This document shows, in pieces, positions 33,130 to 42,276 of a stretch of DNA of 64,000 bases (positions within the stretch are counted from its first letter, which is position 1; each line of letters begins with the position of its first letter). A program made the position numbers and the translations under genes. Source of the DNA: Verrucomicrobium sp. BvORR034 (GTDB taxonomy: Bacteria > Verrucomicrobiota > Verrucomicrobiia > Verrucomicrobiales > Verrucomicrobiaceae); contig NZ_BATQ01000133.1 in the NCBI RefSeq assembly GCF_000739635.1, forward strand, positions 62,001 through 126,000. Reading direction: 5' to 3'. The notes below the pieces were generated by a model. The model made no database searches. It saw only the letters and a list, made by a program, of their open reading frames with translations, and was not told the DNA's origin.

Positions 33130-34299
33130 GTGTCCCAGTCCTCGCCCTCCTCCTCCTCCGGTTCACCCCCCCAACAGTTTGAAACCGCCGCCATCCATGT
33201 TGGCCACGACTGGCGGGATCAAACGGGCGCGGTCATCCCACCGGTGTACCTCACCAGCACGTTCGAGTACGGCAACGAGGGCGGCTTCGACTACACCCGC
33301 TCCGGCAATCCGAACTTCCGGAACCTGCAGCAGACCCTCGCCGCGCTGGAAGGCTGCCGCCACGCCTGCGTTTTCGCCAGCGGCGTGTCCGCCATCACCG
33401 CCGTCGTCTCCACGCTGAAGTCCGGCGACGTCGTCGTGCTGGAGGAGAACGTCTATGGCTGCACCTACCGGCTCTTCGCCCGGGTGTTTGAGAAGTTTGG
33501 CGTGAAGCCCTGCTACTTCGACCTGAGCGATCCGGCCAACTACAGCAAGATCACCGAGCTCAAGCCGGCGCTGGTGTGGATCGAGTCCCCCACCAATCCC
33601 ATGCTCAAGGTGCTGGACATCGCCGCCATCAGCGAGGTGGCCAAAGGCGTGAACACCCCGGTGCTGGTGGACAACACCTTTGCCTCCAGCTACGTGCAGC
33701 AGCCCATCGCCCTGGGGGCCACGCTCTCCCTGCTGAGCACCACCAAGTACTCCAACGGCCACTCGGACGCCCTCGGCGGCGCCGTCTGCACCGACAGCGA
33801 TGAGTGGCAGGACAAGATGATCTTTGCCCAAAAGGCTCTGGGCCTGCAGCCATCCCCGTTCGACGCCTGGCTCACCTCCCGCGGCCTCAAGACAGAAGCC
33901 ATCCGCATGGAGCGGCACAACTCCAACGCGCTCACCTTTGCAGAACGGCTGGAACAGCGCCCCGGCATCCGCTGGGTGCGCTATCCCTTCCTCCCCTCTC
34001 ACCCCCAGTACGAGCTGGCCAAGAAGCAAATGCGCGGGGGCAGCGGCATCATCACCGCCGATCTGGGGCTGAACCTGGAGGAGACCATGACCTTCATGCA
34101 GCGCTCGCGTTATTTCACCAAAGCGGAAAGCCTGGGCGGCATCGAGAGCCTCATCTGCCACCCCGCCAGCATGACGCACGCCAGCATCCCCCGTGAGGTC
34201 CGCGAGTCCGTGGGCATTACCGACGGCGTCGTGCGTTTCTCTGTGGGCATCGAGCATATCGAGGACCTCTGGGCCGATGTCGAGCAGGCGCTGGGGTAA
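33130..34299 (+). CDS. Trans-sulfuration PLP enzyme, cystathionine gamma-synthase-like
   Basis: This protein of the Cys/Met metabolism PLP family is 389 aa. It has FETAAIHVGHDWRDQTGAVI, the YTRSGNPNFRNLQ substrate loop, FASGVSAITAVVS, ESPTNPMLKVLDI, VDNTFASSY and the PLP lysine in STTKYSNGHSDALGG. The ending RFSVGIEHIEDLW is canonical. The substrate could be O-acyl-homoserine with cysteine, or cystathionine. The start is unsure: GTG 33130 gives a short Ser-rich leader, GTG 33070 adds 20 residues. A second, longer relative follows. Confidence 0.9.
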   Translation: MSQSSPSSSSGSPPQQFETAAIHVGHDWRDQTGAVIPPVYLTSTFEYGNEGGFDYTRSGNPNFRNLQQTLAALEGCRHACVFASGVSAITAVVSTLKSGDVVVLEENVYGCTYRLFARVFEKFGVKPCYFDLSDPANYSKITELKPALVWIESPTNPMLKVLDIAAISEVAKGVNTPVLVDNTFASSYVQQPIALGATLSLLSTTKYSNGHSDALGGAVCTDSDEWQDKMIFAQKALGLQPSPFDAWLTSRGLKTEAIRMERHNSNALTFAERLEQRPGIRWVRYPFLPSHPQYELAKKQMRGGSGIITADLGLNLEETMTFMQRSRYFTKAESLGGIESLICHPASMTHASIPREVRESVGITDGVVRFSVGIEHIEDLWADVEQALG

Positions 34300-34357
34300 G
34301 CTCTCCCCACCGCCCCGACATTCCTCATTCAGCATTCCTAATTCAGCATTTTTCAAC

Positions 34358-35854
34358 GTGCGCAACCTTCTGACCGATCCCCTCTGCAAACCCGAAGACC
34401 TCGGCTCGCCCATTCCGCCCACGCCGTACGGCATCTCGGTTTGCCTGCCGCTCTGGTCGCATGTGATCGGGTATGAGGAGAAGGATCCGGCCGTGGTGGG
34501 CCAGTTCCGCAGCGGGTATCCCCGCTTCTTTGTGCCGCCCGCCATCGCAGCGCTGTTTGAGCAGGTCGAGAAGCAACACGCCCGGCCGGGCGAGCGGGTC
34601 CTGGTCTTCCCACGTATGGTGCATGCGGAGCGCTGCGCCAGCTACCTGCGCCGCCACCGCGTGGATGCCGCACGGACCCTGGAGTATGGGCCAGAAGCCC
34701 TTGGGGTGACCTTTTTCCCAGGAGCCGCCTACGATGTGGCCCGCCATTTCTGGCGTTTCGCCGGGGAGGTCGTGAGCATCCGTCAGGCGGAGTTCGCCAC
34801 CGGGGCAGGTTGCCAGCAATACACCGTTGAGCAGGGGGCCCGGGCTAACCAGGCCATCAAAGAGCGCCTGGCTGACATCACGGGGCAGCGTCCGGAGGAC
34901 GTGTTCCTCTTCCCCTCCGGCATGGCCGCGAACTATGCCGTGCATCGCATGCTCACCACCCTGCTGCCGGAACGTCGCACCGTGCAGCTCGACTTTCCCT
35001 ATGTGGATGTGCTAAAGCTTCAGGAGAAGTTCGGTACCGGGGCGCACTTTCTGCCATTCACTGAGGAGGCGGACTACGAAAAGCTTCGCGACATCATCAA
35101 GGCCGAACCTCTGGCGGGCATCTTTGCCGAGGTCCCCAGCAACCCGCAGCTCAAGACCGTGGACCTGCGCCGCGTGAGTGAGATGCTGTTCCTCGAGGAG
35201 AAGGACGTGCCCATCGTGGTGGATGACACCGTCGCCACCAACGTCAATGTGGACGTCTTCCTCATCGCTGACGTGGTCACCACCAGTCTCACCAAGGCCT
35301 TCTCCGGCGTGGGCGACGTGCTGGCGGGATCCGTCATCCTCAACAGCGACTCCCCTTTCCACGACGAGTTTGCCGAGTTTCTGCAAAAGCACGCCGATCA
35401 CGAGCTCTGGCGCGGCGATGCCGTAGTGCTGGAGGAGAACTCCCGCGACTACGTGGACCGCGTGAAGACCGTGAGCCGCAACGGCGTCGCTCTCTTCGAA
35501 TACCTTTCTGAGCATCCTGCAGTCGCCAAGGTGTATCACAGCCTGGTGGATGAAAGCGGCATTTACGATCACCTGCAGCGTGAAGATGGCGGCCATGGCT
35601 GCCTCCTTTCCTTTGTCCTCAAGGATCCCTCGAAGGCACCCGCCGTGTATGACGCCATGGAGTTCTGCAAAGGCCCCAGCCTCGGCACCAACTACACCCT
35701 GGTATGCCCCTACACCCTGCTGGCTCACTATGATGAGCTGGACTGGGCAGAAGCCTGCGGCGTGGACCGCTCCCTCATCCGCGTCTCCGTGGGTCTTGAG
35801 CCTGCTGAGGTGATCATTGACCGGATGAAGCAAGCGCTGGCGAAAGCTGAGTGA
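34358..35854 (+). CDS. Long-form Cys/Met metabolism PLP enzyme
   Basis: This 498-aa protein has an N-terminal half unlike the shorter neighbour (VRNLLTDPLCKPEDLGSPIP, FRSGYPRFFVPPAIAALFEQ). The PLP domain follows: FLFPSGMAANYAVHRML, AEVPSNPQLKTVDLRRVSEM, VVDDTVATNVNV and the Schiff-base lysine in TTSLTKAFSGVGDVLAG. RVSVGLEPAEVIIDRM is the usual end. It resembles long fungal-type cystathionine gamma-synthases. The start is GTG 34358, just after a duplicated ATTCAGCATT word. Probably one transcript with the upstream homologue. Confidence 0.85.
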   Translation: MRNLLTDPLCKPEDLGSPIPPTPYGISVCLPLWSHVIGYEEKDPAVVGQFRSGYPRFFVPPAIAALFEQVEKQHARPGERVLVFPRMVHAERCASYLRRHRVDAARTLEYGPEALGVTFFPGAAYDVARHFWRFAGEVVSIRQAEFATGAGCQQYTVEQGARANQAIKERLADITGQRPEDVFLFPSGMAANYAVHRMLTTLLPERRTVQLDFPYVDVLKLQEKFGTGAHFLPFTEEADYEKLRDIIKAEPLAGIFAEVPSNPQLKTVDLRRVSEMLFLEEKDVPIVVDDTVATNVNVDVFLIADVVTTSLTKAFSGVGDVLAGSVILNSDSPFHDEFAEFLQKHADHELWRGDAVVLEENSRDYVDRVKTVSRNGVALFEYLSEHPAVAKVYHSLVDESGIYDHLQREDGGHGCLLSFVLKDPSKAPAVYDAMEFCKGPSLGTNYTLVCPYTLLAHYDELDWAEACGVDRSLIRVSVGLEPAEVIIDRMKQALAKAE

Positions 35855-35883
35855 GCCAAGGAAGGGAGTGAGTGAATGTGGAA

Positions 35884-36376
35884 TAAACCACAGAGTCACA
35901 GAGGGCACAGAGACTGATTTTTTAGACCAACTTAACGGAATTTACAGAATTGCGTTTTGACTGAGGGACTGTGTGATTTTCACTTGGGATCCTGATTTGA
36001 TGCCGACGTAAGCAATGCAGTTGCCAAAGGGACAAAGAGCCCAGGCAACTCGTCCCGGAGGGACGGCGGAATGTAGCCGGTGGTGACAACCACCGGACAT
36101 TGCATTCGCTACCAATGCGTCCCGGATGGGACGCCGGATCATGCGCCGCATCTGTTGGGCCCGATCAACGACTCGACGCCTCGCTGTCCGCCGTCCCATC
36201 CGGGACGGAATAATCTAATGCCCTGTCGTCCGGTGGTTCCCGGCCTGATTACAGGCCTTCACCACCGGCCACACTCCAGAGTCCCTCCGGGACTCGCATC
36301 TCGCGTGAAGGGCTCAACCCCATCTTGAACACCGCTGCTCCAAAACCCCAATTCTGTTAATTTTGTTCATTCTATC
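35884..36376. repeat. Nested repeat block in front of the urea cluster
   Basis: The 613-bp gap 35855-36467 has no gene. Its left part (35884-35955) matches the family E repeat at 30853 with ACCACAGAGTCACAGAG, TTTTTAGAC and ACAGAATTG. Its right part (36343-36376) is an inverse AATTCTGTTAATTTTGTTC. A family C hairpin array lies between these arms, as though it had inserted into an older repeat. Confidence 0.65.
36051..36294. repeat. Family C hairpin array
   Basis: Six hairpins in 244 bp. CGTCCC-GGA-GGGACG is at 36051, CCGGTGGT-GACA-ACCACCGG at 36077, GCGTCCC-GGAT-GGGACGC at 36117 and CCGTCCC-ATCC-GGGACGG at 36191. A long CCGGTGGT/ACCACCGG stem enclosing GGCCTG-ATTA-CAGGCC spans 36230-36268, and AGTCCC-TCC-GGGACT is at 36280. 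The left and right halves are themselves roughly inverted. A related single hairpin is at 12173-12190. Confidence 0.8.
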
Positions 36377-36433
36377 CAATCCTAATCGTCCAATGAGGCT
36401 GCGCTGAATTTTATCCCAGCCATCTCCTAAATC

Positions 36434-36449
36434 TGGCACGGACGCTGCT
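36434..36449 (+). promoter_or_regulatory. Possible sigma-54 (RpoN) promoter
   Basis: TGGCACG followed by GACG and CTGCT gives the invariant GG, ten bases, GC of -24/-12 promoters, with one difference from the extended consensus TGGCACG-N4-TTGCW. Transcription would begin near 36460, only about eight bases before the urtB ATG. That would leave almost no leader, which weakens the call. No NtrC-type upstream site was recognised. Confidence 0.4.
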
Positions 36450-36467
36450 TTCGAGGGGCGTCTAATC

Positions 36468-38222
36468 ATGCTTTTGCGAAACACTTTTACTTGTGCCCTG
36501 ATCGTACTGGGCCTGGCCTCTTTGCTGAGGTCCAGCGCACTCGCGGCAGACGGTCCCGCCCCCTCTGAGGCCACGGTGCGAGCCGCGGTGGTGGAGGCAC
36601 TCACGAAACAAGAAAGCGCCGAGCAAGTGGCGGCGCTCCGCAAGATCCCAGTCGATGCGGGTCCGATCGCGGCAGAGCTCCTCACGCTCTGGAAAGAAGG
36701 CGGCATCTATCTTCACGAGGACGACGAGGGTAAGATCACCCCGGTGACCCTGACCGGTGAGAAAGATGCCGATGGCAAACAAGCTGCCTTGCTGTTGCTC
36801 GACAAGTCCCCATTCAAAGACGGTGAGGGCAAACCCATCTTGATTGATCCGGCCGAGGTCAGCGGTGCAGAGACGGACTCCAACATCCGTCGTGCGATGA
36901 AGGATCTCACGGACATGGCGGCCCTCTCCAACCCCGATCTCAAGATCCGCCTTCGTGCCGTCAGCGATGTGGGTCTTGAGTTGAATCAGGAAAAACTGCC
37001 TGCTCTTCTCGAACGTCAAAAAGTGGAGACTCACCCAGAAGTGAAGAAGGCGCTTGAGCAATCCATCGCCCTCACACAATTGAAATCACCCGATGATGCC
37101 GAACGCATCAAGGCCTGCACCACCTTGGGCAACATCGGCTCCATCCCCAGCCAGGACGCGCTGAAGACTCTCGCAGCCGAAGCCACGAAGGAAGGAAAGA
37201 AAGAGGTGGCCGCAGCAGCCACTGCCGCCTTGGAGAAGATCGCCTCACACGTAAAGGTCGTGAACACCGCAGGCACCATGTTCCGCGGACTTTCGACGGG
37301 TTCCATTCTGCTCGTAGTTGCCATTGGGCTGGCCATCACCTTCGGCCTCATGGGGGTGATCAACATGGCCCACGGTGAACTGCTCGTTGTCGGTGCCTAC
37401 ACGACTTATGTGGTGCAGTGCATCTTCGGTGCCGGGCTCACGCTCGCGCCATTCAGCCAGAGTTCGCTGACGTTCACCATTCCCGGCATGCATGCCACAG
37501 GGGCCACGTTCAGCGTGTATTTCCTCGTCGCGCTTCCTTGCAGCTTCCTCATGGCCGCCCTTGTTGGCATCGCCCTTGAGCGCGGCATCATCCGCTTCCT
37601 CTACAAGCGCCCGCTGGAGTCCCTGCTCGCCACTTGGGGCGTCTCCATCGTCATGCAGCAATTGCTGCGCCTCGTCTTCGGACCGCAGAACGTGGCCCTG
37701 GAAAGCCCTGCGTGGCTCTCTGGCAGCTGGGTGGTGAATGATATCGCCTTCAACTGGAACCGTCTCTTTGTGATTGGCTTCGCGGTCATCATCATCGTGC
37801 TCACGTGGGCCGTGTTGAACAAGACACCGCTGGGCCTCCTTATCCGCTCCGTGATGCAAAACCGCGATATGGCAGCCTGCATGGGTGTGCGCACCGAGCG
37901 TGTGAACATGCTCACCTTCGGCTTCGGCAGCGGCCTCGCCGGCTTGGCAGGCGCGTTCATCTCCCAGATCGACAACGTGGGTCCGTACACCGGTCAGAAC
38001 TACATCGTGGACTCCTTTATGACCGTGGTTGTGGGCGGCGTCGGCAACATGATCGGCACCGTCATCAGCGCCCTTGGTATCGGGGTTGTTGACCAGTCTC
38101 TCCAGCAGATCCTCGGCAACCCGGTGCTCGGGAAGATCCTCGTGCTGGGCACCATCATCCTCTTCCTGCAGTGGAGACCGCAGGGCATTTTCGTCACCCG
38201 CAGCCGCAGCCTCGAATCCTGA
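36468..38222 (+). CDS. urtB: Urea ABC transporter permease UrtB
   Basis: This 584-aa protein combines a signal peptide (about 1-26) and a periplasmic helical-repeat region (27-265, with EQVAALRKIPVDAGPIAAEL and the HEAT-like DAERIKACTTLGNIGSIPSQ). The C-terminal LivH-type permease domain starts at FRGLSTGSILLVVAIGLAIT and contains GLMGVINMAHGELLVVGAY and FMTVVVGGVGNMIGTVISAL. This extended N terminus is typical of UrtB. Its stop overlaps the urtC start as ATGA. It imports urea together with UrtCDE and a binding protein UrtA, which is not encoded here. Confidence 0.92.
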   Translation: MLLRNTFTCALIVLGLASLLRSSALAADGPAPSEATVRAAVVEALTKQESAEQVAALRKIPVDAGPIAAELLTLWKEGGIYLHEDDEGKITPVTLTGEKDADGKQAALLLLDKSPFKDGEGKPILIDPAEVSGAETDSNIRRAMKDLTDMAALSNPDLKIRLRAVSDVGLELNQEKLPALLERQKVETHPEVKKALEQSIALTQLKSPDDAERIKACTTLGNIGSIPSQDALKTLAAEATKEGKKEVAAAATAALEKIASHVKVVNTAGTMFRGLSTGSILLVVAIGLAITFGLMGVINMAHGELLVVGAYTTYVVQCIFGAGLTLAPFSQSSLTFTIPGMHATGATFSVYFLVALPCSFLMAALVGIALERGIIRFLYKRPLESLLATWGVSIVMQQLLRLVFGPQNVALESPAWLSGSWVVNDIAFNWNRLFVIGFAVIIIVLTWAVLNKTPLGLLIRSVMQNRDMAACMGVRTERVNMLTFGFGSGLAGLAGAFISQIDNVGPYTGQNYIVDSFMTVVVGGVGNMIGTVISALGIGVVDQSLQQILGNPVLGKILVLGTIILFLQWRPQGIFVTRSRSLES

Positions 38223-39384
38223 TGAACCGCCCCTTCCAACGCCGCGAAAGCATCATCTTCTTTGCTTTCGCCCTCCTCCTTGTCGTCATCCTGCCGCTGG
38301 CCAGTTCCATCGGTTGGATCAGCCCCTTCAAGCTCAACACGTGGGGCAAGTACCTCTCCTACGCCATCCTGGCCATCGCTGTGGATCTGCTGTGGGGATA
38401 CACCGGATTGCTAAGTCTGGGACAGGCCCTCTTCTTCTCTCTGGGGGGCTACATGATGGGCATGTACCTCATGCTCATGATCGGCAAGCTGGGCCAGTAC
38501 AAAAGCAATCTACCAGACTTCCTGGTGTTCCTCGGGCACTCTGAATTGCCCGCCATCTGGAAGCCCTTCTACTCCTTCCCGTTCGCGCTGCTCATGGTGG
38601 TGCTGATTCCGGGCATCCTTGCCTTTATTTTCGGATACCTTGCATTCCGCTCGCGGATCAAAGGAGTTTACTTCTCGATCCTCACCCAGGCACTGACCTA
38701 CGGCGCAGCGCTGATGTTCTTCCGCAATGACCTGAACATGGGCGGCAACAACGGCTTCACCGACTTCCGCTTCATCTTGGGGGCCGACATCCGGAGCGAC
38801 GGCACCAAGCGAACCTTGTTCATCGTCACTGCCATCGTCCTGTTGGGCGTGTATGCCGGTTGTCGCTGGCTCACCACTACCAAGTTCGGACTCATTCAAC
38901 GGGCCGTGCGTGACAGCGAGAACCGCGTGCTTTTCTCCGGTTACGCTGCGGCGAACTACAAGCTCTTCGTGTTCGTGCTGTGCGCCATCATCGCCTCGAT
39001 TGGTGGTTCCCTCTTCGTGACGCAAGTGGGGATCATCAACCCCAGTGAGATGACCACGCAAAAGTCTCTTGAGGCCGTGGTCTGGGTAGCGGTCGGCGGA
39101 CGAGGCACCTTGATCGGTCCCGTCCTCGGTGCCATCGGGGTGAACTCCCTGCAGAGCTGGGCCACCCGTGCGATGCCAGACTACTGGCTGCTCTTCCTGG
39201 GTGCGGGCTTCACCTTGGCGGTGCTTTTCATGCCCAAAGGGCTGGTCGGTCTGCCTCTCCAGCTGCGCAATGCCTTCGTGAAGTACAAGTCCCGCTCGAC
39301 TGCCGAACAAGACGCAACGCCGATTCCAGCCGCCGCCGTCACGATCAAGCCCACTCCCAGCCCCTCCTCCTCACCCAGCGCTGA

Positions 39385-39388
<4 letters not shown>
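38222..39388 (+). CDS. urtC: Urea ABC transporter permease UrtC
   Basis: The 388-aa LivM-type permease has about ten helices, beginning IIFFAFALLLVVILPLASSI. It contains VDLLWGYTGLLSLGQALFFS, the family loop NNGFTDFRFILG, and VWVAVGGRGTLIGPVLGA near the end. The Pro/Ser-rich tail is unremarkable. It pairs with UrtB to form the membrane channel. Both ends overlap the neighbouring genes by four bases. Confidence 0.93.
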
Positions 39389-40152
<764 letters not shown>

Positions 40153-40189
40153 TCCTCCTTCCAACCCGAACGACCTCCTCCTCACCTTC

Positions 40190-40891
40190 ATGAACGTTCT
40201 CGAAGTCAGCGGTCTTCAAGCCTCCATCGGTGGCAGCCGCATCCTCCGCGGCATCGATCTTACCATCCCGGAGAAGTCCGTCTTCTGCCTCATGGGCCGC
40301 AATGGCGTGGGCAAGACCTCCACGTTGAAATCCATCGTGGGCCTGCTGGCCGCGGAAAAGGGCCAGATCAGCCTCACCGGCACGGAGCTCAAGGGCATGC
40401 GTCCGGAAGCTCGTGCCCATCTGGGGCTGGCCTATGTGCCACAGGGTCGAGACATCTTCCCCCACATGACCGTGGAGGAGAACCTCCACATCGGCCCTAT
40501 CGCCCGTGGCAAGAAGCTCAATGGTGAACTGGATCGCATTTACACGCTCTTTCCCATCCTCAAGGAGTTCCTCCCGCGCAAGGGCGGCATGCTCTCCGGC
40601 GGTCAACAGCAGCAACTCGCCATTGGCCGCGCCCTGCTCACCAATCCCAAGCTGCTCATTCTCGATGAGCCCACGGAAGGCATCCAGCCCAACATCATCG
40701 ACCAGATTGGCGATGCCATCAAGATGCTGCGGGCTGAGGGCCAGATGAGCATTCTGCTCGTGGAGCAGTACCTCGATTTCTGCAAGGAACTGGGCGACGT
40801 CTTCACCATCCTGGAGCGTGGCACGGTGGCTGCTGCCGGGAAGATGTCGGATCTCAGCGAGGAGATGATCAAGGAGTTTCTCACCGTCTGA
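40190..40891 (+). CDS. urtE: Urea ABC transporter ATPase UrtE
   Basis: This 233-aa LivF-type ATPase has Walker A GRNGVGKTSTLKSIVG, the AYVPQGRDIFPHMTVEENL Q-loop segment, a canonical signature MLSGGQQQQLAIGRAL and Walker B LLILDEPTEGIQPNI. It completes the heterodimeric ATPase with UrtD. A 95-bp gap separates it from ureJ, still on the same strand. Confidence 0.95.
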   Translation: MNVLEVSGLQASIGGSRILRGIDLTIPEKSVFCLMGRNGVGKTSTLKSIVGLLAAEKGQISLTGTELKGMRPEARAHLGLAYVPQGRDIFPHMTVEENLHIGPIARGKKLNGELDRIYTLFPILKEFLPRKGGMLSGGQQQQLAIGRALLTNPKLLILDEPTEGIQPNIIDQIGDAIKMLRAEGQMSILLVEQYLDFCKELGDVFTILERGTVAAAGKMSDLSEEMIKEFLTV

Positions 40892-40986
40892 CCCGGTCCC
40901 AGTCGGTCTTGCCTTTTGCGCCGTTCCAGATCAAGCTCCCGTCAGTCCATCTCTCAAACTCCCGCAGACTCCCATCCCTGCCTCGC

Positions 40987-41598
40987 ATGACCTTTCGCGA
41001 TCTCACCAAGACAACCGTCCCTCTCGCCGCTCTCACCCTCGTCCAAAGCCTCTCCGCCCACCCCGGTCACTATCATCCGGAAGGCGATCAAGTGGATGAG
41101 TTTGACGCCGAGTCCTTCTTCAGCGCCGTCGCCCACCCCTTCACTGGGCTGGATCACATGGTGGCCGCTCTCGCCGTCGGCTTCCTGGCTTATGCCATGG
41201 GTCGGCGCATGGGCCTGGCTCTTGCGGCCAGCTTCCTCGGCATGCTGGCGATCGGCTCTGCCGTGGGCCGTGCCGGACTTGGCGTCCCTTTTCTTGAGCA
41301 GGGTCTTGCGCTTTCCGTGCTGGGCCTTGGCGTGATGTTGATGTTGTACAAGAACTCCAGCCAGGCTCTCCGTCTCGGCATCGTGGCCGCCATCGGATTC
41401 TGGCACGGAAACGCGCACGGCTTGGAAAATGCCGGCGGACTCTTCGCCATGGGCCTGTGGTTGGGCACGGTGCTGGTGGTCAGCCTTGGGGCTCTCATCA
41501 CCCTGCCTTTCGCCCAGATCACCGCCAGCCCCTGGCGTTATGCAGGTCTCGCCGTGGGCACTGCTGGCTGCGTCTTCTGCGCCACTCACTTCGTCTGA
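40987..41598 (+). CDS. ureJ: HupE/UreJ family nickel permease
   Basis: This 203-aa protein has an N-terminal signal-like helix ending at LSAHPGHYHPEG. HPFTGLDHMVAALAVGFLAY follows (the family H-P-x2-G-x-DH motif), then about five further helices with FWHGNAHGLENAGG carrying His/Glu. HupE/UreJ proteins move nickel into the cell for hydrogenase or urease. The position between urtE and ureA fits supply of nickel to urease. Confidence 0.9.
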   Translation: MTFRDLTKTTVPLAALTLVQSLSAHPGHYHPEGDQVDEFDAESFFSAVAHPFTGLDHMVAALAVGFLAYAMGRRMGLALAASFLGMLAIGSAVGRAGLGVPFLEQGLALSVLGLGVMLMLYKNSSQALRLGIVAAIGFWHGNAHGLENAGGLFAMGLWLGTVLVVSLGALITLPFAQITASPWRYAGLAVGTAGCVFCATHFV

Positions 41599-41622
41599 TT
41601 TCCACCGCCTCCTCATAGACAC

Positions 41623-41925
41623 ATGCACCTTTCCCCTCGCGAACAGGAGAAGCTCTTGGTGGTGGTGGCGGCCGATGTGGCCCGCCGTCGCCGCGACCGT
41701 GGCGTGAAGCTCAATCACCCGGAGACTATCGCCCTCATCACAGCGGAGATCTTTGAAGGCGCCCGCGACGGCAGATCCGTGGCCGAGCTCATGAGCTATG
41801 GCACCACCATCGTGAAACGGGACGAAGTCATGGAAGGGGTCGCGGAAATGATCCACGACATCCAGGTGGAAGCCACCTTCCCAGACGGCACCAAGCTCGT
41901 CACCGTCCACCACCCCATCCGCTAG
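41623..41925 (+). CDS. ureA: Urease gamma subunit
   Basis: The 100-aa subunit is full length, with [40 protein letters not shown] and the closing [13 protein letters not shown]. With UreB and UreC it forms the cytoplasmic Ni-enzyme that hydrolyses urea to ammonia and carbamate. ureB follows after 21 bp. Confidence 0.97.
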   Translation: MHLSPREQEKLLVVVAADVARRRRDRGVKLNHPETIALITAEIFEGARDGRSVAELMSYGTTIVKRDEVMEGVAEMIHDIQVEATFPDGTKLVTVHHPIR

Positions 41926-41946
41926 CCGGCCCTGCTCTACATCCCA

Positions 41947-42276
41947 ATGATTCCCGGAGAAATCATCCATCCCGAAGGTGCTGGTGACCTGGAGGCCAAT
42001 GTCGGCCTGGCCACGGTGACCGTGGTTGTTTCCAATACCGGTGACCGCCCCATTCAAGTGGGCAGTCACTTTCACTTCTTTGAGGTGAACACCTCCCTCC
42101 ACTTCGATCGCCCAGCATCCCTCGGCTTCCGCCTCAACATCGCGGCGGGTACCGCCGTGCGGTTCGAGCCCGGTGACACCCGTGAAGTGGAGCTGGTCGC
42201 CTTCGCCGGCAAACGCGAGGTCTATGGCCTCAACAACCTCGTCAACGGTCCCCTGCCCGCCCCTGCCAACGCATGA
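41947..42276 (+). CDS. ureB: Urease beta subunit
   Basis: The 109-aa subunit starts [20 protein letters not shown] and has the hallmark [18 protein letters not shown] and [20 protein letters not shown]. It is separate from UreA, unlike the fused subunits of Helicobacter. Its stop overlaps the ureC start as ATGA. Confidence 0.97.
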   Translation: MIPGEIIHPEGAGDLEANVGLATVTVVVSNTGDRPIQVGSHFHFFEVNTSLHFDRPASLGFRLNIAAGTAVRFEPGDTREVELVAFAGKREVYGLNNLVNGPLPAPANA

